The notes beneath the pieces were generated by a model, which saw only the letters and a list, made by a program, of their open reading frames with translations, was not told where the DNA came from and did not search any database. The position numbers were made by a program, and so were the translations under genes. 64,000 nucleotides of DNA from Nitrospira sp. (GTDB lineage: Bacteria > Nitrospirota > Nitrospiria > Nitrospirales > Nitrospiraceae). Positions 9,301 to 16,899 of the stretch are shown here, piece after piece. The DNA lies in contig JAUYAO010000050.1 in assembly GCA_030692565.1 (NCBI GenBank), positions 1 to 64,000 on the forward strand, in the 5' to 3' direction. Numbering within the stretch: position 1 is the first letter of the stretch; each line of letters opens with the position of its first letter.

Positions 9301-9648
9301 TCAATGCCGTATCGCAGGTAATACAATTTGAAGTCGCCCTAAATTCCATCGCACGCCGAACAGTATTTCCTGGCCGACTCGCTGTTGCAGTTTCCCCTCA
9401 ATCTCGTTGATTAGTTGTTCGCGCCGACGGTCGATCTCGTCTTGAGCATCGAACAGGGCCCGGCGGCGTTTGCCTTGTTCGACCTCGCGTGCACCTTGAA
9501 GCGAGCCGGTATCGAAGAGGTCGTGCTCAGTGACTCGATGCGAAGCGTGATGGGACTTCTCGCGGTCCTCCAGCAGGATGCGCGGCTCCAGCTTCGGCCG
9601 GTTCTCTTTCCCAATCCAGGTGAGTTCGAGTTTGGTTCTTTGGGTCAC
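9301..9648 (-). pseudogene. Chimeric fragment: Mod N-terminus fused to SNF2-helicase C-terminus
   Basis: The open reading frame starts MTQRTKLELTWIGKENRPKL, which matches the first residues of the Mod at 3901-5538 almost exactly through RVTEHDLFD. It then switches to KRRRALFDAQDEIDRRREQL, which matches the extreme C-terminus of the SNF2 helicase at 11758-14889. Neither half contains a catalytic domain. The simplest reading is a deletion or recombination between two copies of a mod/helicase locus, leaving a 115-codon scar. It overlaps dinD by 4 bp. It is open and may be translated, but no function is expected. Confidence 0.8.
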
Positions 9649-10520
9649 CCTTTTCCCTCGTGACCGACCAGCCCCTGAGCATCTTTATCGTCCAGCTCTA
9701 GTTTAGGCGGTGTACTTTTGACTCGCTTCTCGACCTGAGCAATGTGCTCAGCGGGATTTATCTTTTCTGGGAGAGTGCCGCCAATGCGTTTGATGGCCTC
9801 CCTTACTTCTTTGCCGACCTGTTCGTGGGTTTGGATGGCGACGTGCTGACTGCCGACACCCTCTCTTGCCAGTTTATCGCGTGTTTGTGTCATCCTGAAT
9901 TGATTGGCTGCCAGTTCCGTGCTGTCCATTCGGTCCATCAGTTGCTCATTCTTAGGGATGCCCTTGTGCTTTTTAATCGCCTCATTTCCCAGTCCACCAT
10001 AGAGTCCTTTATAGCCTGCATCATGAAACACACCGAACATCTTATCCTGCACACCGGCATTACGGGCGGCCCCCGACAATGCTTTAAACTCCTCGGAGGT
10101 GTGCTTCCGCAGCTCCAATCTTTCCAGGTCTCTGGCTAGCCCATCGGACAGTTCCTGACGGCGTGTTTGGACGGCAAAGTATTTCTGAGCAAAGGCGATC
10201 TCCGGCTTGCGTGGGTCGCCGTTTTGGGCAATCAGGTAACAGGCAAATCGGGAAAGGTGAAAGTCGGGAACTTCCCTCGCACTCCTCGATCCAATCGTCA
10301 CCATTTTGCCGGCGCCGGCAAAATGGTTGGCAGGCTCATTTCCCGATTGTTTACACGAGGCTATCGCTCTCGTGATCGCATCCTCGAAACGTCTCCATTG
10401 GCTATAGCCGAGCAGCGGCTGAAGATCGCGAGCGCTCCAATACTCGGCTCCATGCTCATTCAGTAGTTTCAGGCTCTCAAAAGACTTGCCACCTAGAACA
10501 GGCAGATTCTCTTCCGTCAT
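9645..10520 (-). CDS. dinD: DinD-like DNA damage-inducible protein
   Basis: This 291-residue protein begins with a BRO/KilA-like N-terminal segment (YWSARDLQPLLGYSQWRRFEDAI). It continues with DFHLSRFACYLIAQNGDPRKPEIAFAQ-type sequence and the C-terminal DinD pattern ending in EKINPAEHIAQVEKRVK. E. coli DinD is SOS-induced and binds RecA to disassemble filaments; homologues are common in mobile and defence regions. The ATG at 10520 has AAGGAGAGC upstream. I see no clear LexA box in the preceding 160 bp. The 163 bp between this gene and 10684 hold no recognisable gene. Confidence 0.85.
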   Translation of the reverse strand: MTEENLPVLGGKSFESLKLLNEHGAEYWSARDLQPLLGYSQWRRFEDAITRAIASCKQSGNEPANHFAGAGKMVTIGSRSAREVPDFHLSRFACYLIAQNGDPRKPEIAFAQKYFAVQTRRQELSDGLARDLERLELRKHTSEEFKALSGAARNAGVQDKMFGVFHDAGYKGLYGGLGNEAIKKHKGIPKNEQLMDRMDSTELAANQFRMTQTRDKLAREGVGSQHVAIQTHEQVGKEVREAIKRIGGTLPEKINPAEHIAQVEKRVKSTPPKLELDDKDAQGLVGHEGKG

Positions 10521-10683
10521 GACGGCTCTCCTTTTTCCAGCCCATGTTCCACTTCCTTGTCATCGACATATTGGATCGCCCCAGCAGGCTGGTTTTCCTT
10601 TCATCGGTTCTTCTTCTTTTTGAAACCTGGTTCTCATTCCTCGGGAATGATGTCGCCCAGAACCTCCGGGTCACCGAGCAGTT

Positions 10684-10848
10684 TCACCAGCCGAGATCCT
10701 TGCGAATCTGTTTGAACGCCCGCGCAACCGGCACCCCTGTTCGTACCCCTCGCCGCCATGCGGAGAATCGGCGTTCAGCCAACGCTTCCCGATCCTTGAT
10801 CGGCAAACGAATGGCTTCGCGCTCGATCTCAAGTAATTTTTGACTCAT
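10684..10848 (-). CDS. Short addiction-module-like protein, probably degraded
   Basis: The 54-residue product starts MSQKLLEIEREAIRLPIKD and continues REALAER, the pattern of the short addiction-module antitoxin family (about 70 residues, 'LSxxERAELAERLL'). After AERR it diverges into FSAWRRGVRTGVPVARAFKQ and stops, so the second half does not look like the family. No toxin partner follows. I read it as an eroded antitoxin relic; translation is possible because AGGAACGAGC sits upstream of the ATG. Confidence 0.45.
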   Translation of the reverse strand: MSQKLLEIEREAIRLPIKDREALAERRFSAWRRGVRTGVPVARAFKQIRKDLGW

Positions 10849-10907
10849 TGCTCGTTCCTCCGTGTTAATCAATACCGTAAAGACGACACGGGTGTCGAAC
10901 AGGTCGT

Positions 10908-10941
10908 GGCCTGCCTGTGCGTGTCCGCACGCAGACAGGCC
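10908..10941. repeat. REP-like palindrome at a gene-fragment junction
   Basis: Left arm GGCCTGCCTGTGCGTG, a 4-nt loop TCCG and right arm CACGCAGACAGGCC form a hairpin with one 2-nt gap. It lies exactly where the reverse-transcriptase-like fragment stops being recognisable. The CCTGCCTG arm start recurs in the inverted repeats that bound the GIY-YIG insert at 12242-12523. Confidence 0.6.
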
Positions 10942-10949
10942 GGTTCTCT

Positions 10950-11096
10950 GAGTCGTTCATCTAGACTGGAAGCAAAATCGACGTAACCCACGGGGTCAAG
11001 GACGAAATCGTCGCGACTATCCCCATGGGCCAAGTGCCATCCGGTTAGCATAATTTCTGGACGGCAGAGCTGTTGGAACAGTCTGTTGTGAGCCAT
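10950..11096 (-). pseudogene. N-terminal fragment resembling a reverse transcriptase (RNA-directed DNA polymerase)
   Basis: From the ATG at 11096 the frame reads MAHNRLFQQLCRPEIMLTGW and then HLAHGDSRDDFVLDPVGYVD. I associate this pattern with the N-terminus of bacterial reverse transcriptases of the type found in accessory islands (WHLA..DSRDDF.LDP....DF). After about 49 residues it runs into the palindrome at 10908-10941 and loses similarity. No RT catalytic motif (xxDD) remains, so it is a dead 5' fragment. The family call is from memory of the pattern and is moderately secure. Confidence 0.45.
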
Positions 11097-11211
11097 GAGA
11101 CTTTAATTACTCCTGCCATCATCGGGAGGCGTTGCATCCGCAACGGCTTTTGCTTCTGCCAAGGTCAGCACGTACTTCTGTACTGGCTGTCGGGACCCCA
11201 GGATTCGAAGA

Positions 11212-11340
11212 TCATGTCAGCGTCCACCGGATGGAGAACAGCATCGTCTGCGAGACGCGTTGTTGCAGCTTTCCCTCAGTCTCGCTGATCAGCTGCTCGC
11301 GCCGGCGATCGACCTCGTCCTGTGCATCGAACAGGGCTAG
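11212..11340 (-). pseudogene. Isolated C-terminal tail of a second SNF2 helicase
   Basis: Translating this stretch gives LFDAQDEVDRRREQLISETE followed by GKLQQRVSQTMLFSIRWTLT and a stop at 11212-11214. This is a diverged copy of the last 40 residues of the helicase at 11758-14889 (LFDAQDEIDRRREQLINEIE ... RWTVK). Nothing else of that second helicase remains: the sequence upstream of 11340 belongs to the AlbA_2 pseudogene. With the copies at about 9383-9480 and 11803-11890 it makes three tails of the same gene family in 2.5 kb. Confidence 0.75.
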
Positions 11341-11345
11341 CCTTC

Positions 11346-11761
11346 TCATGCCCGCTTCTTCTTCAGCGCCTTCATGCCTTTTTCGGTCAGCCGATACTTC
11401 TGCAACCTGCTGTTCGGTTTGTCGGGGATGGTCAATTCGAGCAGCCCCGCTTCGATCAGTGGCTTGATGAGGCCGTTGCGGAACTTGGTGCGGTTTTGCC
11501 GCCCGAGGGCCTCCATCATCACAAGCAACGGTTGCGCTTTACGGCAGAGCCGCAGGGCTTCCACTTGGTCCCGACTTGATCCCTGGGCTCGGCCCCGGCC
11601 CCCGGGATGATCGGCGCCCGGAACGTCACCACGAGGGATCCTCCCCAGTCGTCGAACGTGGGTGGGGCGATGCCATAGCGCTTGAACTCCAACGTCGGCC
11701 CTTCCCTCTGCTTGAGAAGTCGGTTCAGTTCCTTGGAGTCTGCCGGTGCTTTGGAGTTCAT
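11346..11761 (-). pseudogene. Collapsed AlbA_2 (Schlafen-type) ATP-binding protein gene
   Basis: The ATG at 11761 overlaps the helicase stop (ATGA). It reads KELNRLLKQREGPTLEFKR, the start of AlbA_2 'divergent AAA' proteins, then jumps directly to FDDWGGSLVVTFRAPI, which normally lies hundreds of residues later, so most of the gene is deleted. Around 11570-11600 the frame also shifts: the continuation SRDQVEALRLCRKAQPLLVM and the winged-helix end (LIEAGLLELTIPDKPNSRLQ ... LTEKG) are in another frame. Intact relatives are about 450-500 residues. Both lesions make it non-functional. Confidence 0.75.
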
Positions 11762-14700
11762 TTCACTGTCCATCGAACGGTAAAGAGGCGCTCAGAGCTT
11801 ACCTTTTGTTGCAGCTTCCCCTCAATCTCATTGATCAGCTGCTCTCGCCGACGATCGATCTCGTCTTGGGCATCGAACAGGGCCCTGCGGCGCTTGCTTC
11901 GTTCGGCTTCGATCGCCTTGATCTGCTTTTGTCCGTCGAGCTTCTCTTCCAAGGTGAGCGCTGCCACGGCCGCCCTTCGGGCTTCCTTGATCTGCCGGTC
12001 AAATTCCTTAATCTCTCGTTCTAAGCCCACTTTCAAGTCATCGGCCCAGGCATCCAGTTTGTCGGCTTCAATCTCGAAGAATTCCGCATTGCGTTGCGAG
12101 ATGTGGCGGCGGATAGCGTCCTGACGTTCTTCCGTCCGCTTACGGAGAGTCGGAGGCTCAACAGATGAGCTTCCCGGCAGAGTGACTGTGGCAGGCAGAG
12201 AGAACAGCCGGCGGACAGCTTCCTCATCCAACACCTCGCCGCCTGCCTGCCGCGCCCGACCAGTCTCAATTTCACCCTTGAGCCACTTCCGTCCAAAGCC
12301 TGTCTTGAGCCATCGTTCTCGCTCCACCGCCTCTGCCCGTGATTGATACTCTTCGTAGTGAGCAATGCGAATAGGCTTATGGCAAGCCGTCCAGGCTGCA
12401 CCCCTTCCGGAACTGTGCTCCTCCCAACGTCGCGGCAGGTCGTCCGTCTGACCAATATAGTGACTTCCGTCATCGCATTCGACCGCGTAGACAAAAAAGA
12501 GGCCTGAGCGCGGCGCAGGCAGGTCGTCGGTCACTCCCGTAGAGATCAGATAGTCCTCGGCTTGATCCAACGCCTCCACGGTAAACAGCGAGAGGGTCAG
12601 CACACCAGACTTACCGACGAGTGGTTCGACCACGCTAACTTTGCCGTCATGTTTGCCATACTCGAAGGTCAGTTCTGCTGGGTTGAGCTGGCGGGTCTTT
12701 GCCTGCTCCAGCACATGCTCTGCCAGTGGATGTGCCAAGCGGTAGAGATGTGCTTCTCCAGTTCGACGAGGTAGTTCGTAGAGCCCCAGCGGGATCTCTC
12801 CTTTGAACGGACAGGAGCTGAGTCGGAACGAGGTGTCCGAAAGAAAGTCGGCGTGATCGCGCAGCTCAAAGCGAGTGAGTTGCATCAGGATGCGCTCATA
12901 TCGATTCAAGTACAGCCGTGAGCTTTCGTCGCTCACGCGTAGCTTTTCTCGTACCTCATCATCGAAGTGTTCGAACAGGAGCTGGCGCGCGCGAGTCATG
13001 GCTTCGTCGATTTGGGTGCCAAGCTCTCCCTGGAGCTGTTCAAATGAGGTCCTGATCTCCTGTGGTGTCCGGCACCGTTGATAGATGTCGTTAATCCGCT
13101 TTTCAAAATCCACGCCGGACTCAATCGCTCCCAGCACTTCGTCACTGGCCCCGAAGACTCCTTCAAACAACAGGAATTTCTCAGAGAGCAGCCGAAAGAC
13201 GTGCTGATCGGCCTCGTTATTCTGATTGAGGAAGTTCACCACGACGACGTCGTGCTTTTGTCCGTACCGGTGGCAGCGGCCGATGCGTTGTTCGATGCGC
13301 TGGGGATTCCACGGCAGATCATAATTCACGACCAGCGAGCAGAACTGGAGATTGATCCCCTCGGCTCCGGCTTCGGTGGCGATCATGATTTTCCCCTGGT
13401 CCTTGAAGTAGTCCACGAGAGCTGAGCGCAGGTCAGCCGAACGCGATCCGGTGATCCGATCCGTTCCCTGATGGTTCTGGAGCCATTCTTGGTAAATTTC
13501 CTTCGATCTCGGGTCGTTGTTCGAACCGTTAAAGAGGACGACATGGTCTTTCCACGGACTGTCGGCAAGCACTCGGAGGAGATATTCCTGTGTGCGCCTG
13601 GATTCTGTGAAGATAATGGCTTTCTGCGCCGCTCCCAATTCTTTTGCCTTGCCAAAGGCAGTGCGCAGAGCGGTGAGGAGGGCTTGCCCCTTCGCATTGT
13701 GGGTGATCGACACGGCGAGCTTCTGAAACCCTTCGAGGTCGTCAATTTCTTGTTGGATCGCTTTGCGGTCGGCTTGAGTGAGCGCTTCAGGCGCAGCCGC
13801 CTCTTCTTCCCACTCTTCCGCCATCTCGTCCAGAGCTTCGAAGTCTTCTTCCAGGGCTTCTTCAAGGGGGTTCGGCCCTTCGGCAAGACGAAGGCGTTCG
13901 CGAAGGCGCTGGCTCATTGAATGAAGCGCTCCGGCGATCGCAAACGAAGACGAGGCCAAAAGCTTCCGGAGGACAAGGGTCATCAGGGACCGTTGGCTCG
14001 ACGGGAGGGCCTGCAGATTGTCCCGACGGAGATAGTCGGACACTAAATGATAGAGCCGATCTTCATTTTCCGCAGGCGTAAAAGGCTGCATCATGGGTAA
14101 GCGCTTGGTATAGCGCACATAGGGCAACACCTGACGGCGAAGCGTCCGCTTACAGATCGGCTGCAGACGGGCTTTCAGGATATCGAAGGTCGGCTTGTTG
14201 TGCAGATTGGCGAATTGCTCTCGAAAGCTTTTGAGATCGCCGAAGATGCGGTCGTCCACCACACTGACCAGCCCATACAATTCGAGCAACGAGTTCTGCA
14301 GCGGCGTGGCGGTAAGCAGGAGCTTGGGTGCGTCTTTGAGCGCCTGCTTTATTGTGTTAGCGATGATGTTGCCCGGCTTGTAGACGTTCCGCAAGCGGTG
14401 AGCTTCGTCGATGACAACCAGGTCCCAACGCATGAGGCTGATCTCTGCCGCTTTGGTGCGGGCGAACTGATAGGAACAGATGATTACGTCGTCGCACTCG
14501 AACGGACGGACATGCCCCTGACGCACGGTGGCGTTGTAGGACTTCGTTTCCAAGATGCGGCAGGGCAAGAAGAACTTTTCCTGAAGCTCTTGGTGCCATT
14601 GCTTGCGGAGATTTGAAGGCGTGATGACCAGGACGCGGCGCTTCGGCTCAGCCCATATCTGTGAAAGCACGAGACCAGCTTCGATAGTTTTTCCCAGACC

Positions 14701-14889
14701 AACTTCGTCTGCAAGGAGAGCCCCTTTCGAGAGAGGCGATCGGAATGCGAAGAGCGCAGCCTCGATTTGATGTGGGTTGAGGTCTACCTGTGCATCCACT
14801 AACGCGCTTGCGAGCTTTTCGATGCTATCGGATGGACAACGTTTCGTGAGTTCGTGGGCGAAATACTTGGTGTGGTAAGAAGTTAGCAT
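11758..14889 (-). CDS. SNF2-family helicase with inserted GIY-YIG nuclease domain
   Basis: This protein of 1043 residues has Walker A DEVGLGKTIE, a DEAH box (VVIDEAHRLRN), motif III TATPLQN and the C-terminal helicase motif VI QRIGRCHRYGQ, the set of SNF2/RapA-like double-stranded-DNA translocases. I chose the ATG at 14889 (MLTSYHTKYFAHEL); an open frame extends upstream to 15135 but is unlike the family. Between TDD and GEVLDEE, 94 extra residues form a GIY-YIG nuclease module (FVYAVECDDGSHYIGQTDDL ... GFGRKWLK). The C-terminus is a charged coiled coil. The AlbA_2 gene follows by ATGA overlap. Helicases of this type usually travel with Mod/Res genes in defence islands. Confidence 0.88.
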   Translation of the reverse strand: MLTSYHTKYFAHELTKRCPSDSIEKLASALVDAQVDLNPHQIEAALFAFRSPLSKGALLADEVGLGKTIEAGLVLSQIWAEPKRRVLVITPSNLRKQWHQELQEKFFLPCRILETKSYNATVRQGHVRPFECDDVIICSYQFARTKAAEISLMRWDLVVIDEAHRLRNVYKPGNIIANTIKQALKDAPKLLLTATPLQNSLLELYGLVSVVDDRIFGDLKSFREQFANLHNKPTFDILKARLQPICKRTLRRQVLPYVRYTKRLPMMQPFTPAENEDRLYHLVSDYLRRDNLQALPSSQRSLMTLVLRKLLASSSFAIAGALHSMSQRLRERLRLAEGPNPLEEALEEDFEALDEMAEEWEEEAAAPEALTQADRKAIQQEIDDLEGFQKLAVSITHNAKGQALLTALRTAFGKAKELGAAQKAIIFTESRRTQEYLLRVLADSPWKDHVVLFNGSNNDPRSKEIYQEWLQNHQGTDRITGSRSADLRSALVDYFKDQGKIMIATEAGAEGINLQFCSLVVNYDLPWNPQRIEQRIGRCHRYGQKHDVVVVNFLNQNNEADQHVFRLLSEKFLLFEGVFGASDEVLGAIESGVDFEKRINDIYQRCRTPQEIRTSFEQLQGELGTQIDEAMTRARQLLFEHFDDEVREKLRVSDESSRLYLNRYERILMQLTRFELRDHADFLSDTSFRLSSCPFKGEIPLGLYELPRRTGEAHLYRLAHPLAEHVLEQAKTRQLNPAELTFEYGKHDGKVSVVEPLVGKSGVLTLSLFTVEALDQAEDYLISTGVTDDLPAPRSGLFFVYAVECDDGSHYIGQTDDLPRRWEEHSSGRGAAWTACHKPIRIAHYEEYQSRAEAVERERWLKTGFGRKWLKGEIETGRARQAGGEVLDEEAVRRLFSLPATVTLPGSSSVEPPTLRKRTEERQDAIRRHISQRNAEFFEIEADKLDAWADDLKVGLEREIKEFDRQIKEARRAAVAALTLEEKLDGQKQIKAIEAERSKRRRALFDAQDEIDRRREQLINEIEGKLQQKVSSERLFTVRWTVK
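12242..12523 (-). mobile_element. 282-bp inverted-repeat-flanked GIY-YIG insertion inside the helicase gene
   Basis: On the coding strand the insert starts with CCTGCCTGCGCCGCGC and ends with GCGCGGCAGGCAGG, which are inverted repeats differing by one 2-nt gap. Exactly 282 bp (94 codons) separates the two halves of a continuous helicase motif (TDD/GEVLDEE), so the insert keeps the frame. It encodes the GIY-YIG core: YAV, then HYIGQT, a conserved Arg (PRRWEEH), a Glu-rich helix (EAVERERWLK) and GFGRKWLK. Stand-alone genes of this size and sequence are common. An IR-bounded module inserted in frame suggests a mobile coding element. Confidence 0.75.
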
Positions 14890-15055
14890 TGCGATCGCAG
14901 AATACCTTGTTATTGCCAGGAAATCACCCCGCCTTTGGGGGGTCAGGGGGTATCGCTGAAGGCAATCCGGCAGGGTGGGAAACAACACGCGAAGGTGGCG
15001 CAAGTGCGGGTAGTGAGCGGGGCGGGCCAAAGTCGCAACATTGAAGTCTATGGAG

Positions 15056-15241
15056 TCACTGATCTGCGAGGAGAAACGGTCCTGGATTCTTTGCCACGAC
15101 CTTGCCGTTTTTTCACACGTAGATCGGTGTGCCATGCATCCGGGCGGTCTTCCTTGCCACCTTGGCGGCTCTTCGGAGTGCCCGTCCGACGGCTTGTGAA
15201 AAGGCGCTCGGAGATTGTTTCTTAGGCGATCGCTTGTTGAT
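15056..15241 (-). pseudogene. Dead small gene with in-frame stop
   Basis: After a perfect-looking GAGGAG ribosome site, an ATC stands where a start codon is expected. The frame then reads KKQSPSAFSQAVGRALRRAA and KVARKTARMHGTPIYV, meets TGA (15113-15115), and continues KNGKVVAKNP. I recall intact relatives as short proteins ending '...GTPIYVWENGKVV', where the stop replaces the Trp codon. Both start and Trp codon appear mutated. The remaining bases to 14890 hold no recognisable gene. Confidence 0.45.
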
Positions 15242-15269
15242 GTTTGCTCCTCGGTATGGAGATGGCTCG

Positions 15270-15522
15270 CTACCGATATACCTCGTCATGTGTTCCGATG
15301 TCGAGGAGGACGATCTCTTTCTTGGTCACTCTCAAGGTAAAGCGTGATGCGATGCGAATGAGTCAGGCTGGCGGCATGCAGCCCTTCCAGTTCGCCTTTG
15401 AGCGCGTGAAGTCGGAGGTGTGGCTGAAATGGATCGGCTTCTAGGCTTCTAAGGACTTTAGCCAGGGGCTTCTTTAGTTCGGGGTGGCCAGCGCGTACAT
15501 CAGGATTCGAGTTCAAGCGCAT
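15270..15522 (-). pseudogene. RelE/YafQ-like toxin, frameshifted
   Basis: The frame from 15522 reads HPELKKPLAKVLRSLEADPF and LKGELEGLHAASLTHSHRITL, the core of RelE/StbE-type mRNA interferase toxins, and then goes wrong. Removing one A from the AAA at 15339-15341 restores the expected ending TLRVTKKEIVLLDIGTHDEV-Y-R and a stop at 15270. The N-terminus before HPELK is also shorter than in the family. The gene follows its antitoxin with a 23-bp overlap. It is probably inactive, unless the extra base is a sequencing error. Confidence 0.7.
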
Positions 15523-15784
15523 CGATGAGTGTTTTGGTAGAGATGCGACGAATGCGCCCTTCCTTGAGGTCTGTCAAGGATCGTTTGATTCGGGTCACGT
15601 ATGACTTGCGATATCGCTCGGTCAATTCCTGGTACTGCGCTTCGGCCAGGATGGCGTAGGTGGGCTCGTTGTCCTTAAGGACATGGACCGGCCCACGCTT
15701 CAGCGCGTTGTCGATGACAGAGAGTCCTCGACGCCTGATTTCGGTGGCTGGAATGGTTTTTCGTACCGCGTTGGATGATCGCAT
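15500..15784 (-). CDS. Phd/YefM-type antitoxin
   Basis: This 94-residue protein reads TIPATEIRRRGLSVIDNALK, then GPVHVLKDNEPTYAILAEAQYQ, the prevent-host-death fold in which an N-terminal DNA-binding part represses its own operon and the C-terminal helix neutralises the toxin. Its partner is the frameshifted toxin at 15270-15522. If the toxin is truly dead, this is a relic antitoxin. It forms the right border of the accessory island; core genes start at bioB. Confidence 0.75.
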   Translation of the reverse strand: MRSSNAVRKTIPATEIRRRGLSVIDNALKRGPVHVLKDNEPTYAILAEAQYQELTERYRKSYVTRIKRSLTDLKEGRIRRISTKTLIDALELES

Positions 15785-15825
15785 GGCGTTATGCTCGCCG
15801 AAGCGATGAAAGACTACAAGATCGA

Positions 15826-16830
15826 TCAGCTCGCCACCGGCTGCTGGTAGTCCACTTCGATCTTGAAGCCCAGATCTTCGATCATGCCCCAGACTTCTGG
15901 TGCTGGGGAGCCTGGTGTCGTCAGGTAGTTATTCACGAAGACCGAGTCGGCCGGGTAGAGGGAGAGGGGTTGGAGGCTGCGGAGGTTGTGCTCACGTCCG
16001 CCGGCGATGCGGAGTTCCGTGCGCGGATGCAGAAAGCGGAACAGGCAGAGGACTTTGAGGCAGCGCTGCGGCGTGAGGGCGGCGATGTTCTCCAACGGCG
16101 TGCCTTCTACCGGATTGAGCATGTTCAAGGGAATCGAGTCGGGTTTCACGTCGCGCAGGGCGTCGGCCAGATCGATGAGATCCTCGTTGCTTTCCCCCAT
16201 GCCGACGATCCCGCCCGAGCAGATTTCCAATCCGGCCGCGCGTGCGTTCTTGATAGTCGAAAGGCGGTCCTGGAACGTATGTGTGGTGCAAATCGACTCG
16301 TGGAAGGCCTCACTGGTGTTCAGATTGTGGTTCACGCGGTCGACGCCGGCGGCTTTCAGCCGCTTGGCCTGCTCATCGCTCATCAAGCCGAGCGAGCAGC
16401 AGATCTGAATCGGGATTTCCTGTTTGATCGACCGGACGGCTCCGGCGATTTCATCGATTTCACGATCCAACGGGCTGCGTCCGCTGATGACGATGCAATA
16501 GCGCTGGGCCTTCGAGGCGGCAGCTTCGCGCGCGCCTTGGATCATCTGTTTCTGCGGGAGCAGATTGTAGCGTTCGATCGGCGCGTTTGAGACGGCGGAT
16601 TGCGAGCAATAGTGGCAGTCTTCCATGCAGGCGCCGCTCTTGGCGTTCTGCAGCATCTGCAGGCGGACGGTGCGGCCGAAGTATTTCGAGCGGACTTGAA
16701 AGGCGGCATGCAGCAAGGCGAGGAGGTCGTCATCCGGTGCGTCCAACACGGACAGCGATTCCGCTCTCGTGAGGGGCTCGTCGGTGAGCGCTTTGTTCGC
16801 CAGTTGCATGTAATCGGTCATGACAGACAC
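15826..16830 (-). CDS. bioB: Biotin synthase
   Basis: This 334-residue radical-SAM enzyme inserts sulfur into dethiobiotin to form biotin. The radical-SAM cysteines are C68, C72 and C75 in GACMEDCHYCSQ, and conserved BioB stretches follow (YNHNLNTSE-like VNHNLNTSEAF, SGGIVGMGE, LNMLNPVEGTPL). Length is normal. It is the last gene of the long minus-strand core block and follows lapB after 69 bp, so it may be co-transcribed or have its own promoter. No other biotin genes are in the window. Confidence 0.96.
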   Translation of the reverse strand: MSVMTDYMQLANKALTDEPLTRAESLSVLDAPDDDLLALLHAAFQVRSKYFGRTVRLQMLQNAKSGACMEDCHYCSQSAVSNAPIERYNLLPQKQMIQGAREAAASKAQRYCIVISGRSPLDREIDEIAGAVRSIKQEIPIQICCSLGLMSDEQAKRLKAAGVDRVNHNLNTSEAFHESICTTHTFQDRLSTIKNARAAGLEICSGGIVGMGESNEDLIDLADALRDVKPDSIPLNMLNPVEGTPLENIAALTPQRCLKVLCLFRFLHPRTELRIAGGREHNLRSLQPLSLYPADSVFVNNYLTTPGSPAPEVWGMIEDLGFKIEVDYQQPVAS

Positions 16831-16899
16831 CTTTCAGTCGTGCGTGCAGAAAACGGGTTTGATCGATACGGGTTGTACGAGATCGGGACGGAAGAAAAC

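Noticed and set aside
10477-10674. 65-codon minus-strand frame overlapping the dinD start
   Set aside because: The sequence is low-complexity Arg/Ser/Lys without similarity, and it overlaps the well-supported dinD start in another frame.
11758-14889. DISARM-type system (SNF2 helicase with adenine methyltransferase)
   Set aside because: No drmA, drmB or drmC genes are present, and the methyltransferase is paired with a type III Res.
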